From NCBI GenBank assembly GCA_900074745.1, contig LT598469.1:1302001-1366000 (forward strand): 64,000 bases of DNA. Reading direction: 5' to 3'. Positions 41,898-50,936 of this stretch are shown here, piece after piece. A model generated the notes under the pieces. The model was given only the letters and a program-made list of their open reading frames with translations. It had not been told where the DNA came from and searched no databases. The stretch is from Lachancea mirantina (Eukaryota; Ascomycota; Saccharomycetes; Saccharomycetales; Saccharomycetaceae). Position 1 is the stretch's first letter. Every line of letters starts with the position of its first letter. The position numbers and the translations under genes were made by a program.

Positions 41898-42920
41898 TTA
41901 GGCTTGATATTCAAGTTTTTCGGATGGGTAAGAAGGTCCCAGTTCTTGAATAGAGAGAGCGGCCAACCATTGACCCATGTCGACGCACTTTTCCAATGGA
42001 CGACCCTGAGCTAAACCAGCAATAAACCCAGCTGCAAAGGCATCACCGGCGCCGTTTGTGTCGACAATCTTGTTCTCGGCCAGTGGTCTCACAGCACGAG
42101 TGAACTCGCCCTTAGCCGACACAACAACAGTGGGTTCCAAGCCGTGCGTAAATATGACAGTTCTCTCATTGGAACCGTTCACAATGTGGCGTGCGATCGC
42201 TACTAGGTCATCCTTGGCGCATGGAAGGCCAAAGGACTCAGCGTAGGCCTCCGCTTCGCTCTCGTTGGCGATGACGAAAGTGGTATAAGGCAGGGTCTGT
42301 TCAACGGCAGACTTGAAAAACTGAGGAATGAATGGAGCGCTCAAATTCATAACAAAAGGTTTCTTGTTTTCCTGTGCATACTTGCCGAGCTTCACGATCG
42401 CCTCAGGAGAGACCGTCAAGTGGAAACCACCTACGTAGAATAAATCGGCTTTTTCAACAACGTCCCAGTGCTTGTCCAAGTGGTCTGGAGTGAAATGGTT
42501 GGCAGCACCCAAATCTGTCACCAAAGATCTGTTGTGCCCCGTAATTAGAGCGGCACACTTACCGGTTCCAATCTCGGGTTGCACTTGGTACAAAGTGGTG
42601 ACACCAGCGCTTTCGTTCTCCGCGAGCAGCTTAGCAGAGAACTTGTCGTCACCGACGCTACCGAAATAGGCCACTTGGCCCTTCCCGAGCACGTAGGCAG
42701 CGCCTCTAGCAGTATTCTGGGCAGCACCACCAGCAACGAACTTGGCGTTGCCGAGTTCGACCAATTCGTCGTAAATCTTCAATTTTGGATCTTGAGATTG
42801 AGCGTCGACCAAGATGGCGTCGTTCGCTTTCAGTTCATACTGAGCCAAGTATTCAGGCTTGACGGTGGCTTGAATGTCCAAAAGAGGATTGCCAAGACAG
42901 ACAATTTTAGGAGAGCTCAT
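41898..42920 (-). CDS. ADO1: Adenosine kinase
   Basis: PfkB-family ribokinase-fold enzyme that phosphorylates adenosine to AMP, chiefly to clear adenosine released by S-adenosylhomocysteine hydrolysis in the methyl cycle. 340 aa, the same as S. cerevisiae Ado1. N-terminal GNPLLDIQA and GGAAQNTAR bind the nucleoside; the pfkB signature DTNGAGDAFAAGF near residue 288 holds the catalytic Asp. Divergent from TDA4 across 0.73 kb. Confidence 0.97.
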   Translation of the reverse strand: MSSPKIVCLGNPLLDIQATVKPEYLAQYELKANDAILVDAQSQDPKLKIYDELVELGNAKFVAGGAAQNTARGAAYVLGKGQVAYFGSVGDDKFSAKLLAENESAGVTTLYQVQPEIGTGKCAALITGHNRSLVTDLGAANHFTPDHLDKHWDVVEKADLFYVGGFHLTVSPEAIVKLGKYAQENKKPFVMNLSAPFIPQFFKSAVEQTLPYTTFVIANESEAEAYAESFGLPCAKDDLVAIARHIVNGSNERTVIFTHGLEPTVVVSAKGEFTRAVRPLAENKIVDTNGAGDAFAAGFIAGLAQGRPLEKCVDMGQWLAALSIQELGPSYPSEKLEYQA

Positions 42921-43648
42921 ATCAAATCGTGCAAACAGTCACCTGAGGCTAAGATGCACTGGAGGTTTACGATGATGATTATTCAAAATTGACAATTTTT
43001 TCTTGATTTTTCATCTTAATTGGTAGCATGTGAAAACGGGCCAGCAACTTCCCAGCGCCAGAGCTTCTAAATCGGAGTGTGACAGAGAGTTTGCTGTCTG
43101 TAAGGAGCATTCCACTCAATCGTATGTCTTTAAATTACTACCAAGAATTTTACAAGTTTTTCGCCGTAACAGCTCTCCAACCTTTCGAAGTATCTGCGAT
43201 TTTAGAATATTTCTGAAACAGGTAGACGCATTTCAAGCCGATTTGATTATCATTGAGAAACTCCCCGAATACTTGTGACTGGTTCTTCTTCTCAAGCCGC
43301 TAAACAAGGTCACAATTTTCTTAGAGGCATGGTTGGTCCTGGAGTAAAGCCCTCACGTCATGCAACGAATTTCAGCAGGTTTTTAAGTCCAACATATTCC
43401 ACGCAGAAGACGCAAGCGGCCTGAATTGCATCACACCCCCTCATCGCCAGTAAGCCAACACGCGTGGTAAATAGCCAACATAAGCCAACTGGGTTCACCT
43501 GACGCCCCAGTCACCGGTGTCGATAGGCAACGCGAATCATGTTGGACGTCTATCTCGTTTAAATAAGATATCGTGGGGATGGAATAGTCAGCTGAACTAG
43601 CCCTATAAGACGAGTAGAACAAGCTTATTGACTGTCATAATAGATCCA
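42921..43648. other. Divergent promoter region ADO1/TDA4
   Basis: About 0.73 kb. An open frame at 43030-43278 lacks recognisable features. No RNA gene seen. Confidence 0.4.
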
Positions 43649-44488
43649 ATGTCGGTAGCAACTGGGGAGTCAAGCATGAGCGACCCTTTTCTTTGGTTAA
43701 CTCCTTTCAAAGAGAGCGATAACTTGTATCTACGACACCTGCATGAAATCATAGCCTCATTCATTATCTATGAAGTGGTTATTTCACGGCGCTTAGCGCC
43801 TTGGATAAATAAGATGGTATTTGGACGAAATTATACGCAGATTAAGGACAAAAATACGCGGCTCAATTTCGACATTCACACAGTTTCGATGGCTCAGTGT
43901 ATCGTGAGTTTGAGCTTGACGTATCCCATCCTGTTCTCTCCCCTTTCGCTCGATCTCGTGACCTACTCAGACCCTTACACATCCATGGTGTCCGCAGTGA
44001 CAATCGGGTATTTTCTGTGGGATCTGTACGTTTGTCTTAAGCACTTCAATTTGTTTGGAGTTGGATTCCTGGGCCATGCGCTGGCGTCCCTCTACGTTTT
44101 CGTGCTGTCGCTGCGACCCTTTTGTCAGCCTTGGATAGGCAAGTTTCTGATCTTCGAATTGAGCACTCCGTTTGTTAACGTCAACTTTTATGTGAGCCAA
44201 CTCACGAAACTGTCAGGAAAAAGCGTTGTTCCGATGTGGTTTAATGCGCTAAACGGTGTAATGCTCATTTTGACGTTTTTTGTCGTGCGCATCTTGTGGG
44301 GGTTCACAGCCATCATAATCCTTTGCAAGAAGCTTTGGGTTGCTAGAGATAGGTTACCGTGGTGGATACCGGTCACGGTCTTGATTCTGAACTTCAGTTT
44401 GGATGCTCTAAACGTTTTTTGGCTAATGAAAATGATCAAAATCGCTCAAAAGATGCTGAACGGTGACGCTCGCAGCAAACGTCATTGA
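43649..44488 (+). CDS. TDA4: TLC-domain membrane protein
   Basis: 279-aa multi-spanning protein with a TRAM-LAG1-CLN8 (TLC) domain, the same length as YJR116W (Tda4) and placed, as there, upstream of STE24. Start is ATG 43649; the seven codons upstream in frame begin with TTG. The region LHEIIASFIIYEVV opens the domain, and about six hydrophobic segments follow, with FGVGFLGHALASLYVF in the middle. TLC proteins act in sphingolipid and membrane homeostasis, but the activity of Tda4 is not established. Confidence 0.9.
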   Translation: MSVATGESSMSDPFLWLTPFKESDNLYLRHLHEIIASFIIYEVVISRRLAPWINKMVFGRNYTQIKDKNTRLNFDIHTVSMAQCIVSLSLTYPILFSPLSLDLVTYSDPYTSMVSAVTIGYFLWDLYVCLKHFNLFGVGFLGHALASLYVFVLSLRPFCQPWIGKFLIFELSTPFVNVNFYVSQLTKLSGKSVVPMWFNALNGVMLILTFFVVRILWGFTAIIILCKKLWVARDRLPWWIPVTVLILNFSLDALNVFWLMKMIKIAQKMLNGDARSKRH

Positions 44489-44827
44489 ATTGAAACAATT
44501 ATACAGAGGATTCATCCAATGCGAGTCGGTAAGGACATATCATCTATAGACGATATCTCAACTTTTATTATGTGACAAATTTGTAGCTACGGTTTACAAG
44601 CAGGCATGACTTCCCACATCACCTACGAATTAAATGTTAGTAGGCAACTCCAATGCAATTATGACTACAATTGCTTGTCGGGGCTGCTCCTTGTTGTGAT
44701 TTGTTCGTCGAACCTTACTAAATAATGCGTTGGATTTTGACATATTTAATTCAAAAAAGCCATCTCGCTTCTTCGCCAACACCAAAGCACAGAATCAGCT
44801 AACTATCTAGAGTCAATATTTCTTATA
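44489..44827. other. Intergenic TDA4-STE24
   Basis: Promoter of STE24. A TACTAAC on the minus strand (44636-44642) followed by TAG was examined as a splice site and not supported. Confidence 0.4.
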
Positions 44828-46195
44828 ATGGCTTGGATCGACAACCTTCAAGGCTTCTTTGACAAACCTGGAATTCCTTGGAAGTCAATTGTTCTGGCAT
44901 TTACCATTGGACAATTTTCCTTCGAAACATATTTGACTTTCCGTCAATACAGGGCCCTGAGCAAAAAAGGACTTCCTAAAGTTCTTGAAGGAGAAATCGA
45001 TGAAGAGACTGTAGCGAAAGCTGAGGACTATTCACGCGCGAAGGCCAAATTTGCCATATTTTCAGACGTGTTTTCGCTGGTTCAAAACCTGTGCATTATG
45101 AAGTTTGATGTCCTTCCCAGAATGTGGCATTGGGGATTGCTCTTGGCCAAGAGAATGCCAACTAAGTTGGCGCCTACGTCAATCATTGGTCAAAGTTTGT
45201 ATTTCGTTTGTGTTTTGAGCAACATTTCAACTCTGTTAGGTCTTCCCCTCTCTTATTACCAGCACTTTGTGCTGGAGGAGAAATTCGGGTTCAATAAGTT
45301 GACAATCAAACTCTGGTTTAGCGACCTGGTCAAGAGCACGACTCTCAGCGCCGTTATAGGTATGCCCTTAATGTATGCGTTCTTGAAGATTTTTGAGTAT
45401 TTCCCCAGCAACTTCCTTTGGTACATCTGCTCCTTCGTGCTAGTTGTTCAGATATTAGCGTTGACACTTGTGCCTGTTTTCATCATGCCTTTGTTCAATA
45501 AATTCACTCCTTTGGAGGACGGAGAACTCAAGACTTCCATTGAAGCTCTTGCCACCAGAGTGAACTTCCCGCTCGACAAGATTTTTGTCATCGACGGCTC
45601 CAAACGCTCTTCTCATTCCAACGCATACTTCACCGGACTCCCATTTACCAGCAAGCGTATTGTGCTTTATGATACGCTTGTGAAAGACGCCTCGATTGAC
45701 GAAATCACTGCAGTTTTGGCGCACGAAATTGGCCACTGGCAAAAGAACCACCTTCTACGCATGCTTGCCCTCAGCGAGGTTCACATTTTCTTCCTTTTCA
45801 CGCTGTTCACCGCCGCATATCAAAACAAATCCCTATATGCTTCATTTGGGTTCCATTCAGGCCATTTGTTGTCGCAAGATCCTCGTCTAGTCTTTACCCA
45901 AGAATTACCCATTCTCGTGGGATTCATGCTCTTCAATGATCTTCTACAGCCACTAGACTGTGTGCTCAATTTCTCAATGATGCTGGTTTCAAGACTACAT
46001 GAGTACCAAGCCGATGCTTATGCCAAGGGCTTAGGATACTCTAAGGACCTCTGTCGCGCGTTGATCAATTTGCAGGTTAAAAACTTGTCTACAATGAACG
46101 TGGACCCGCTATATTCCAGCTACCATTACTCCCATCCCACATTACCGGAGAGACTCGATGCGATGGACTACCTGAGCGTCAAGAAGGGCAACTAA
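44828..46195 (+). CDS. STE24: CAAX prenyl protease 1 (zinc metalloprotease)
   Basis: ER/nuclear inner membrane zinc protease that removes the last three residues of CAAX proteins and makes a second cut in the a-factor precursor; it also clears clogged translocons. 455 aa (S. cerevisiae 453). Multiple membrane segments surround the zinc motif HEIGHW (299-304); a third ligand Glu lies in the later RLHEYQADAYAKGLGY segment. The N-terminus and the RYRAL-like cytosolic loop are conserved. Position between TDA4 and RPN3/ILM1 fits YJR117W. Confidence 0.97.
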   Translation: MAWIDNLQGFFDKPGIPWKSIVLAFTIGQFSFETYLTFRQYRALSKKGLPKVLEGEIDEETVAKAEDYSRAKAKFAIFSDVFSLVQNLCIMKFDVLPRMWHWGLLLAKRMPTKLAPTSIIGQSLYFVCVLSNISTLLGLPLSYYQHFVLEEKFGFNKLTIKLWFSDLVKSTTLSAVIGMPLMYAFLKIFEYFPSNFLWYICSFVLVVQILALTLVPVFIMPLFNKFTPLEDGELKTSIEALATRVNFPLDKIFVIDGSKRSSHSNAYFTGLPFTSKRIVLYDTLVKDASIDEITAVLAHEIGHWQKNHLLRMLALSEVHIFFLFTLFTAAYQNKSLYASFGFHSGHLLSQDPRLVFTQELPILVGFMLFNDLLQPLDCVLNFSMMLVSRLHEYQADAYAKGLGYSKDLCRALINLQVKNLSTMNVDPLYSSYHYSHPTLPERLDAMDYLSVKKGN

Positions 46196-46378
46196 AGCCG
46201 TTTGCTTTACCCGAAATACGGTAAGAGGGTACTATAGGTGTAAGTCTATATAGCTCGAAGCGCTCACAAATTGGTATCACATTTCACGACATATTCAAGA
46301 AAGAAGGTTCAATTCATTACAGTGTTATATATCATTTGCCACCGGTAAGACGATTAAGCCAAGTACAGAAGAAGTCCA

Positions 46379-47884
46379 ATGAGTGGTGATTCAATGGACG
46401 TGGACCACGTTCCTGAAGCCGATGGTGTTGTAGGTAAGCAAACTTCAGTTGATGAAACCTTCGAACTCCTGGAAGAGATTTCCAAAACGTCAACTAGTTT
46501 GGACCCTAGATATGTTTGGAGGTCTTTGAGAGATCTTAGCCAATTAAGGGTCAAATTGGATAAAAACTCGTTTTCCATTATTGTAAATTTGCTATATCCA
46601 GACGACTCGCCCTACAAAGTCCCGCTGTTGAAGTATATCAACCAAAATCAAAAGAGCACTGTGGAACAAGCCAAGAATCTGAGGGACCAATATCCCGCCA
46701 CTTTTTATCAGGTCGCAAGCAACAATCGGTTGGACGTGTCAGCTGAATTAAACAGTTTTGTCCACCTTTTAACGCAACTGTACTTGCTAGACTCGCAGCA
46801 GTTCGAGGAGCTCAGCACTTTCAACCGCAATGTTGTGATTCCAAAGGTTTTGAAAATGTACAACAAACGCACATTAGATCTGATTCAGTCCAAACTATGG
46901 TTCTACATTTCAAGGGGTGAGGAAATATTGAATACCTCGGGTAGCAGCGACTTGAGATCCGAAATGATCAAGTACTTGAAGACCGCCACTTTGAGGCATG
47001 ACAACGAAACGAGGGCTATGCTCATAACTCTTATCTTAAGAAATTACCTCAACGATGGGGCCATCGAACTCGCAGCAGATTTTGTAAGCAAAGTTGAGTT
47101 CCCAGCAAGCAGTAATGTGTCAAGTCCAATCGAAGCTCGCTACTATTTCTACCTTTCCAAGATCAGCGCTATACAGTTAGAGTACACAGTCGCGAATGAT
47201 TATGTTGTCGCTGCAATCAGGAAAGCTCCAACCACAAGAAAGAGTCTTGGCTTTCTTCAGCAAGCAAACAAGTTGCATTGCGTGATCCAACTTTTGATGG
47301 GGGATATTCCAGCTTTGTCGTTTTTCAATCAAGAGGGCATGCAAAGATCCCTTTTACCGTATTATCATCTCTCCAAGGCCGTTAAGCTGGGTGACTTGAA
47401 CAAGTTCACTTCTGCCATTTCAAGTTACAAAGCTGACCTTATCAAAGATGATAACTACCAATTATGCGTGCGTTTGAGATCAAATGTTATTAAGACAGGA
47501 ATTAGGATTATATCCTTGACTTATAAGAAAATATCTCTGAAAGATATATGTCTCAAGCTGCGGCTCGACTCTGAGCAGACCGTTGAATATATGGTCTCCA
47601 GGGCTATCAGGGATGGTGTAATCGAGGCAACCATAAATCATAAGGATGGTTACATTGAGTCTAGTGAACTGCTCAATATATACGCTACAAAAGAACCCCA
47701 GGCATCTTTTGATGAGAGAATCAAATTCGTTAACCAATTGCACGATGACTGCGTTAAAGCTATGAGATATCCAGAGGGGGGTGATAAAAAAGACAGAAAC
47801 AAGGCTGCTGTTGACGGTGATCAAATGGAAGAAATTATTGATTTTTCGGACTTGGATGAAGATGACTTGGGAGACTTCTATTAA
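46379..47884 (+). CDS. RPN3: 26S proteasome lid subunit Rpn3
   Basis: PCI-domain subunit of the 19S regulatory particle lid, 501 aa (S. cerevisiae 523). The N-terminal signature LDPRYVWRSLRDLSQLR, the helical-repeat middle (KLWFYISRGEE, EARYYFYLSKISAIQLEY) and the C-terminal PCI winged helix (RIISLTYKKISLKDICLKL and EQTVEYMVSRAIRDGVIEA) align closely with Rpn3. The tail is acidic (DFSDLDEDDLGDFY), a known Rpn3 feature. SRB4 follows 208 bases downstream on the same strand, as YER021W-YER022W. Confidence 0.97.
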   Translation: MSGDSMDVDHVPEADGVVGKQTSVDETFELLEEISKTSTSLDPRYVWRSLRDLSQLRVKLDKNSFSIIVNLLYPDDSPYKVPLLKYINQNQKSTVEQAKNLRDQYPATFYQVASNNRLDVSAELNSFVHLLTQLYLLDSQQFEELSTFNRNVVIPKVLKMYNKRTLDLIQSKLWFYISRGEEILNTSGSSDLRSEMIKYLKTATLRHDNETRAMLITLILRNYLNDGAIELAADFVSKVEFPASSNVSSPIEARYYFYLSKISAIQLEYTVANDYVVAAIRKAPTTRKSLGFLQQANKLHCVIQLLMGDIPALSFFNQEGMQRSLLPYYHLSKAVKLGDLNKFTSAISSYKADLIKDDNYQLCVRLRSNVIKTGIRIISLTYKKISLKDICLKLRLDSEQTVEYMVSRAIRDGVIEATINHKDGYIESSELLNIYATKEPQASFDERIKFVNQLHDDCVKAMRYPEGGDKKDRNKAAVDGDQMEEIIDFSDLDEDDLGDFY

Positions 47885-48092
47885 TTTGTGCATTGTATGA
47901 AGTTACTGGTATTTCCAAGATTATAGCCTAACCGTGTGTATAGCCTCTGTTATCGTTATAATCCTTTTGACTTTTAGAATCTCATGATTTTCTTGGATCC
48001 GAAATTATTTATTTTATCATCAATATAAGAATAGTACGATCAGCTTAGATAGAACACTTTGGTGTCTCTTTGCATACTTTATAAAAGCCACC

Positions 48093-50033
48093 ATGGATGT
48101 CAAACCGGTCTCTGAAGCCGAAGGAGTACCATTGCTTTTAGACCCCAATCTCTTTGGACTATTCTCGAAAAGGACGCCGGCAGATTTGGACACAACCTCA
48201 GACAATAAAGAGCAGAATGAACAGCAACCAGCAACAGATCATCTGAAACCACACTCATCTTTAGTGAACAATCCATTTGAAACATATGAGAAAACGCCCC
48301 TAGATCAACTTATTCCTCTTATCGTGAGAAGCCGTGGCCAGGGCTTTAAGTTTGCAGATCTTTCAGAGCAGCTGTTACTAAACGAAATTGAGCAAGAACA
48401 AGAAAGAAATGGCATAGAAACCCATGTTTCGGACAATGATAACGATATAAATAAAGAATCGGAAGAATCTTTGGACCAAAACGGTTTACCTTTGAAGCGT
48501 TCAACCCCGGAAGCGACCTTTGAGGCAAACGATGAGCATACGATGTCATTAGAAAAATTTCAACAATGCAAACGCAACACGATCCAATCGTTGGATTTAG
48601 CATTGAATGAATCATCTTTAGCCTTGGAATTTGTTTCGCTGATGTTATCATCGGTCCGACCTTCAGCAGCGTCAGCGTCGATGTCGCCGTATTTAAAGAA
48701 AAACGTTCCGGCTGGCACTTTAAGCGGTGAGAAGGTACTCCTCAATAGACCCTCTAGGGAAGAAACGCTACAGAAACAAGTCATCAATAAGGGCTGGAAA
48801 CTTAGAAGTCTTGAGGAGGCTCGGTCTTTATTGAAAGAGGTTTACTTGGAGTCAACTAAAACACTAGAAAAAGAGCGCAAACACTGGTCAGAGATCTCTC
48901 ATTTCATATCCAATAAAGACGTCGTTTTCAAAACGAGGGATAAAGATACAGGTGAAAGATCCTTGGGCTTTAAATACGGATATCGCGACTCAGGATCCTC
49001 GTACAAATTGGACCGAGGCATCGCGGTATTGAAACATAATGCGCTCCTAAGAAAGTTAGAGCTTGTACCAATTGAAGAGAATGCAAAAGCAGTACACATT
49101 AATCAGAAAAACCGTGAAAAGTTCCTACGTGTTCGTATTTTCACCAAGTTGCAAGAAGAAGATGACTACATTCTGACGGGAGAATCTGACCTTGATAGTC
49201 TGCTTTTACCTGAAAAAGACGAAGATGAAGAAGACGATATGAGGATACAAATCAAAAGGCTAAAGTTCTTCATTTTCGAGCAGGAACTGATGAATCGAAT
49301 CCTGAAAGAGAGCGAACAACTATTCTCCTACGGCGTGAGCATTGAAAATGAGAATAAGGTAGTGATTGAGTTCCCAACAGAGAAGATGGAGGTAGAATAT
49401 GTTCAATTGAATGATGACATTTTACTTAATCATCAGCAGGATGCCCCCAAGACAAATGACAAAAGAGCAAGACTTTTTCTTGTGATGATGCGACTTCTGC
49501 TTGTGGTAATGTACAAAAAACAGCTGAAGGGTAACATTCTGAGCGTACAACAAAGCGGCGCGGCGGCTACCAAAAATACGAGGAGCTCCAATGCTTCCAA
49601 ATTGTCTGAGCCTTTGATCATAAGACCTATCTTGGGCAAAATACGACATAATAGCTATTTGTGTCTCTTAAAGAAGATTATCAAGGATAGCGTGTTAGAT
49701 TCGGTGCTAGAAAAAGACCTAAGAATATCACCAAAGGCGAAGACCGCGGAAGACTTGTCCGCATCAAAAATTTTCGATGATCATATTTCTAAACTAAACA
49801 TGGAAATTTACGCATTCGATGAGATTTTGAGCGTTCCTGAAACAGAAATTGTCGTCGATCTAGCCAAAAACGGTCGGCTTCTACTGACACTGCAAAGTCC
49901 AAACTACTGCAACGCGATAACAACGGTGAAATACGTTGATTCGTCCGAGAATATCCACTTTAACACCAGGTTCTCCGATTTTAAGGAATTGGAAGAGTTT
50001 CTGCATTTCATTGTCACCGAGTATGTAAATTGA
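48093..50033 (+). CDS. SRB4: Mediator head subunit Med17
   Basis: Med17/Srb4, the scaffold of the Mediator head module that contacts RNA polymerase II, required for most transcription. 646 aa (S. cerevisiae 687). The acidic, disordered N-terminus is followed by LDQLIPLIVRSRGQGFKFADLSEQLLLNEI, a conserved Srb4 stretch, and the C-terminal half carries the folded part (KLELVPIEENA onward). The stop lies 31 bases from the convergent ILM1 stop. Identified by sequence and by position after RPN3. Confidence 0.92.
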   Translation: MDVKPVSEAEGVPLLLDPNLFGLFSKRTPADLDTTSDNKEQNEQQPATDHLKPHSSLVNNPFETYEKTPLDQLIPLIVRSRGQGFKFADLSEQLLLNEIEQEQERNGIETHVSDNDNDINKESEESLDQNGLPLKRSTPEATFEANDEHTMSLEKFQQCKRNTIQSLDLALNESSLALEFVSLMLSSVRPSAASASMSPYLKKNVPAGTLSGEKVLLNRPSREETLQKQVINKGWKLRSLEEARSLLKEVYLESTKTLEKERKHWSEISHFISNKDVVFKTRDKDTGERSLGFKYGYRDSGSSYKLDRGIAVLKHNALLRKLELVPIEENAKAVHINQKNREKFLRVRIFTKLQEEDDYILTGESDLDSLLLPEKDEDEEDDMRIQIKRLKFFIFEQELMNRILKESEQLFSYGVSIENENKVVIEFPTEKMEVEYVQLNDDILLNHQQDAPKTNDKRARLFLVMMRLLLVVMYKKQLKGNILSVQQSGAAATKNTRSSNASKLSEPLIIRPILGKIRHNSYLCLLKKIIKDSVLDSVLEKDLRISPKAKTAEDLSASKIFDDHISKLNMEIYAFDEILSVPETEIVVDLAKNGRLLLTLQSPNYCNAITTVKYVDSSENIHFNTRFSDFKELEEFLHFIVTEYVN

Positions 50034-50064
50034 GATGGCCCTAAAAGCGCCGAAATTTATTGCA

Positions 50065-50604
50065 TTACTCGCCTTCAAAACCATCAATTTCAACTGTATC
50101 TTCAAGTTCCTCCGCCGATAAACGATCTTCATCGTATGCAGCATCCTCCGTTGCACCTGTCACTCTATGTCCCTGCTTAAAATCTTCATTTTTCTCTTCT
50201 CTAATAGCGCTGAAGATCAAAAAGTTCATCCAGACCTCAACAAAGGCGTAAATGAAGACAGCGTTGTTGTGAAAATAAAAATTTGTCTCGAGGAAGTACG
50301 ACATTCCAGCAATCACGAAGAAGAACAGCAGTCTTGTAGGCACAATCGACTGAAAATACATCCTGTTCGTTTCAAGTAACGGTATCAAATCATGCAAAGC
50401 CATAAGTCCAAAGATCACGGCGAAAAGTCCCAACTGAGCACTTGTGGCTGCTAGGTTCAATGCTGGAAGTTGCATCGCATGTGTTAACACCAAAAAAGAT
50501 GCATTGTCAAGAATCATGCTCACATCCTTGAGACACGCATATGATAAAAAGCACAGAAACGCTACTCTTAAGTAAACGATATTCACGGACGAAAGCAGTG
50601 CCAT
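50065..50604 (-). CDS. ILM1: Ilm1 membrane protein
   Basis: 179-aa protein with four hydrophobic segments in its first 135 residues (e.g. YLRVAFLCFLSYACL, LGLFAVIFGLMALHDLI) and a charged, acidic C-terminus, the layout of S. cerevisiae Ilm1 (203 aa). Ilm1 is an ER-associated protein linked to mitochondrial DNA maintenance and slow growth; its molecular role is unclear. In S. cerevisiae JHD2 lies beside it on the same strand; here a transposon pair and PRO3 intervene, and JHD2 is on the opposite strand. Confidence 0.88.
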   Translation of the reverse strand: MALLSSVNIVYLRVAFLCFLSYACLKDVSMILDNASFLVLTHAMQLPALNLAATSAQLGLFAVIFGLMALHDLIPLLETNRMYFQSIVPTRLLFFFVIAGMSYFLETNFYFHNNAVFIYAFVEVWMNFLIFSAIREEKNEDFKQGHRVTGATEDAAYDEDRLSAEELEDTVEIDGFEGE

Positions 50605-50936
50605 AATTCCAACAGTATGTGCCGAATAATAGTGGTCCTGTTTCCAATGCTAACTTCTAAAAATCATCATCTTGAATAATGCTAAAACCATTAACGCCCA
50701 TTATTCAGACATGATCACTGAGTATACCCGGTAACATTTTATCCCTACCGGGTAATCGCTTTACCCACCGAGGATTCAAAAAACCCACCCACCGTCAAAG
50801 GCGATGAGTCCTAGTAAGTACTATCATTAATTACGTATGAGTTGCGATGAGTTTACGTTGAAAGTGACATAACCTGCACAAGGCTAGCTATATTTTGAAA
50901 AGGATTTAGCGCCTTCTCTTGGCAAAGCACGTAACT
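50605..50936. other. ILM1 upstream region and hAT1 3' end
   Basis: The first 100 bases are the ILM1 promoter side. From 50706 the sequence is the 3' end of the hAT1 transposon, with repeated TACCC/GGGTA words in its subterminal part. Confidence 0.6.
50698..50705. repeat. Candidate target-site duplication of hAT1, left side
   Basis: CCATTATT directly outside the hAT1 3' tip. The same octamer occurs in reverse complement at 60514-60521, near the other hAT1 tip; hAT elements duplicate 8 bases on insertion. Confidence 0.45.

Noticed and set aside
44560-44642. Minus-strand TACTAAC followed by TAG and a short terminal exon
   Set aside because: No donor site or first exon was found before the STE24 start; the putative exon would code only about ten residues.
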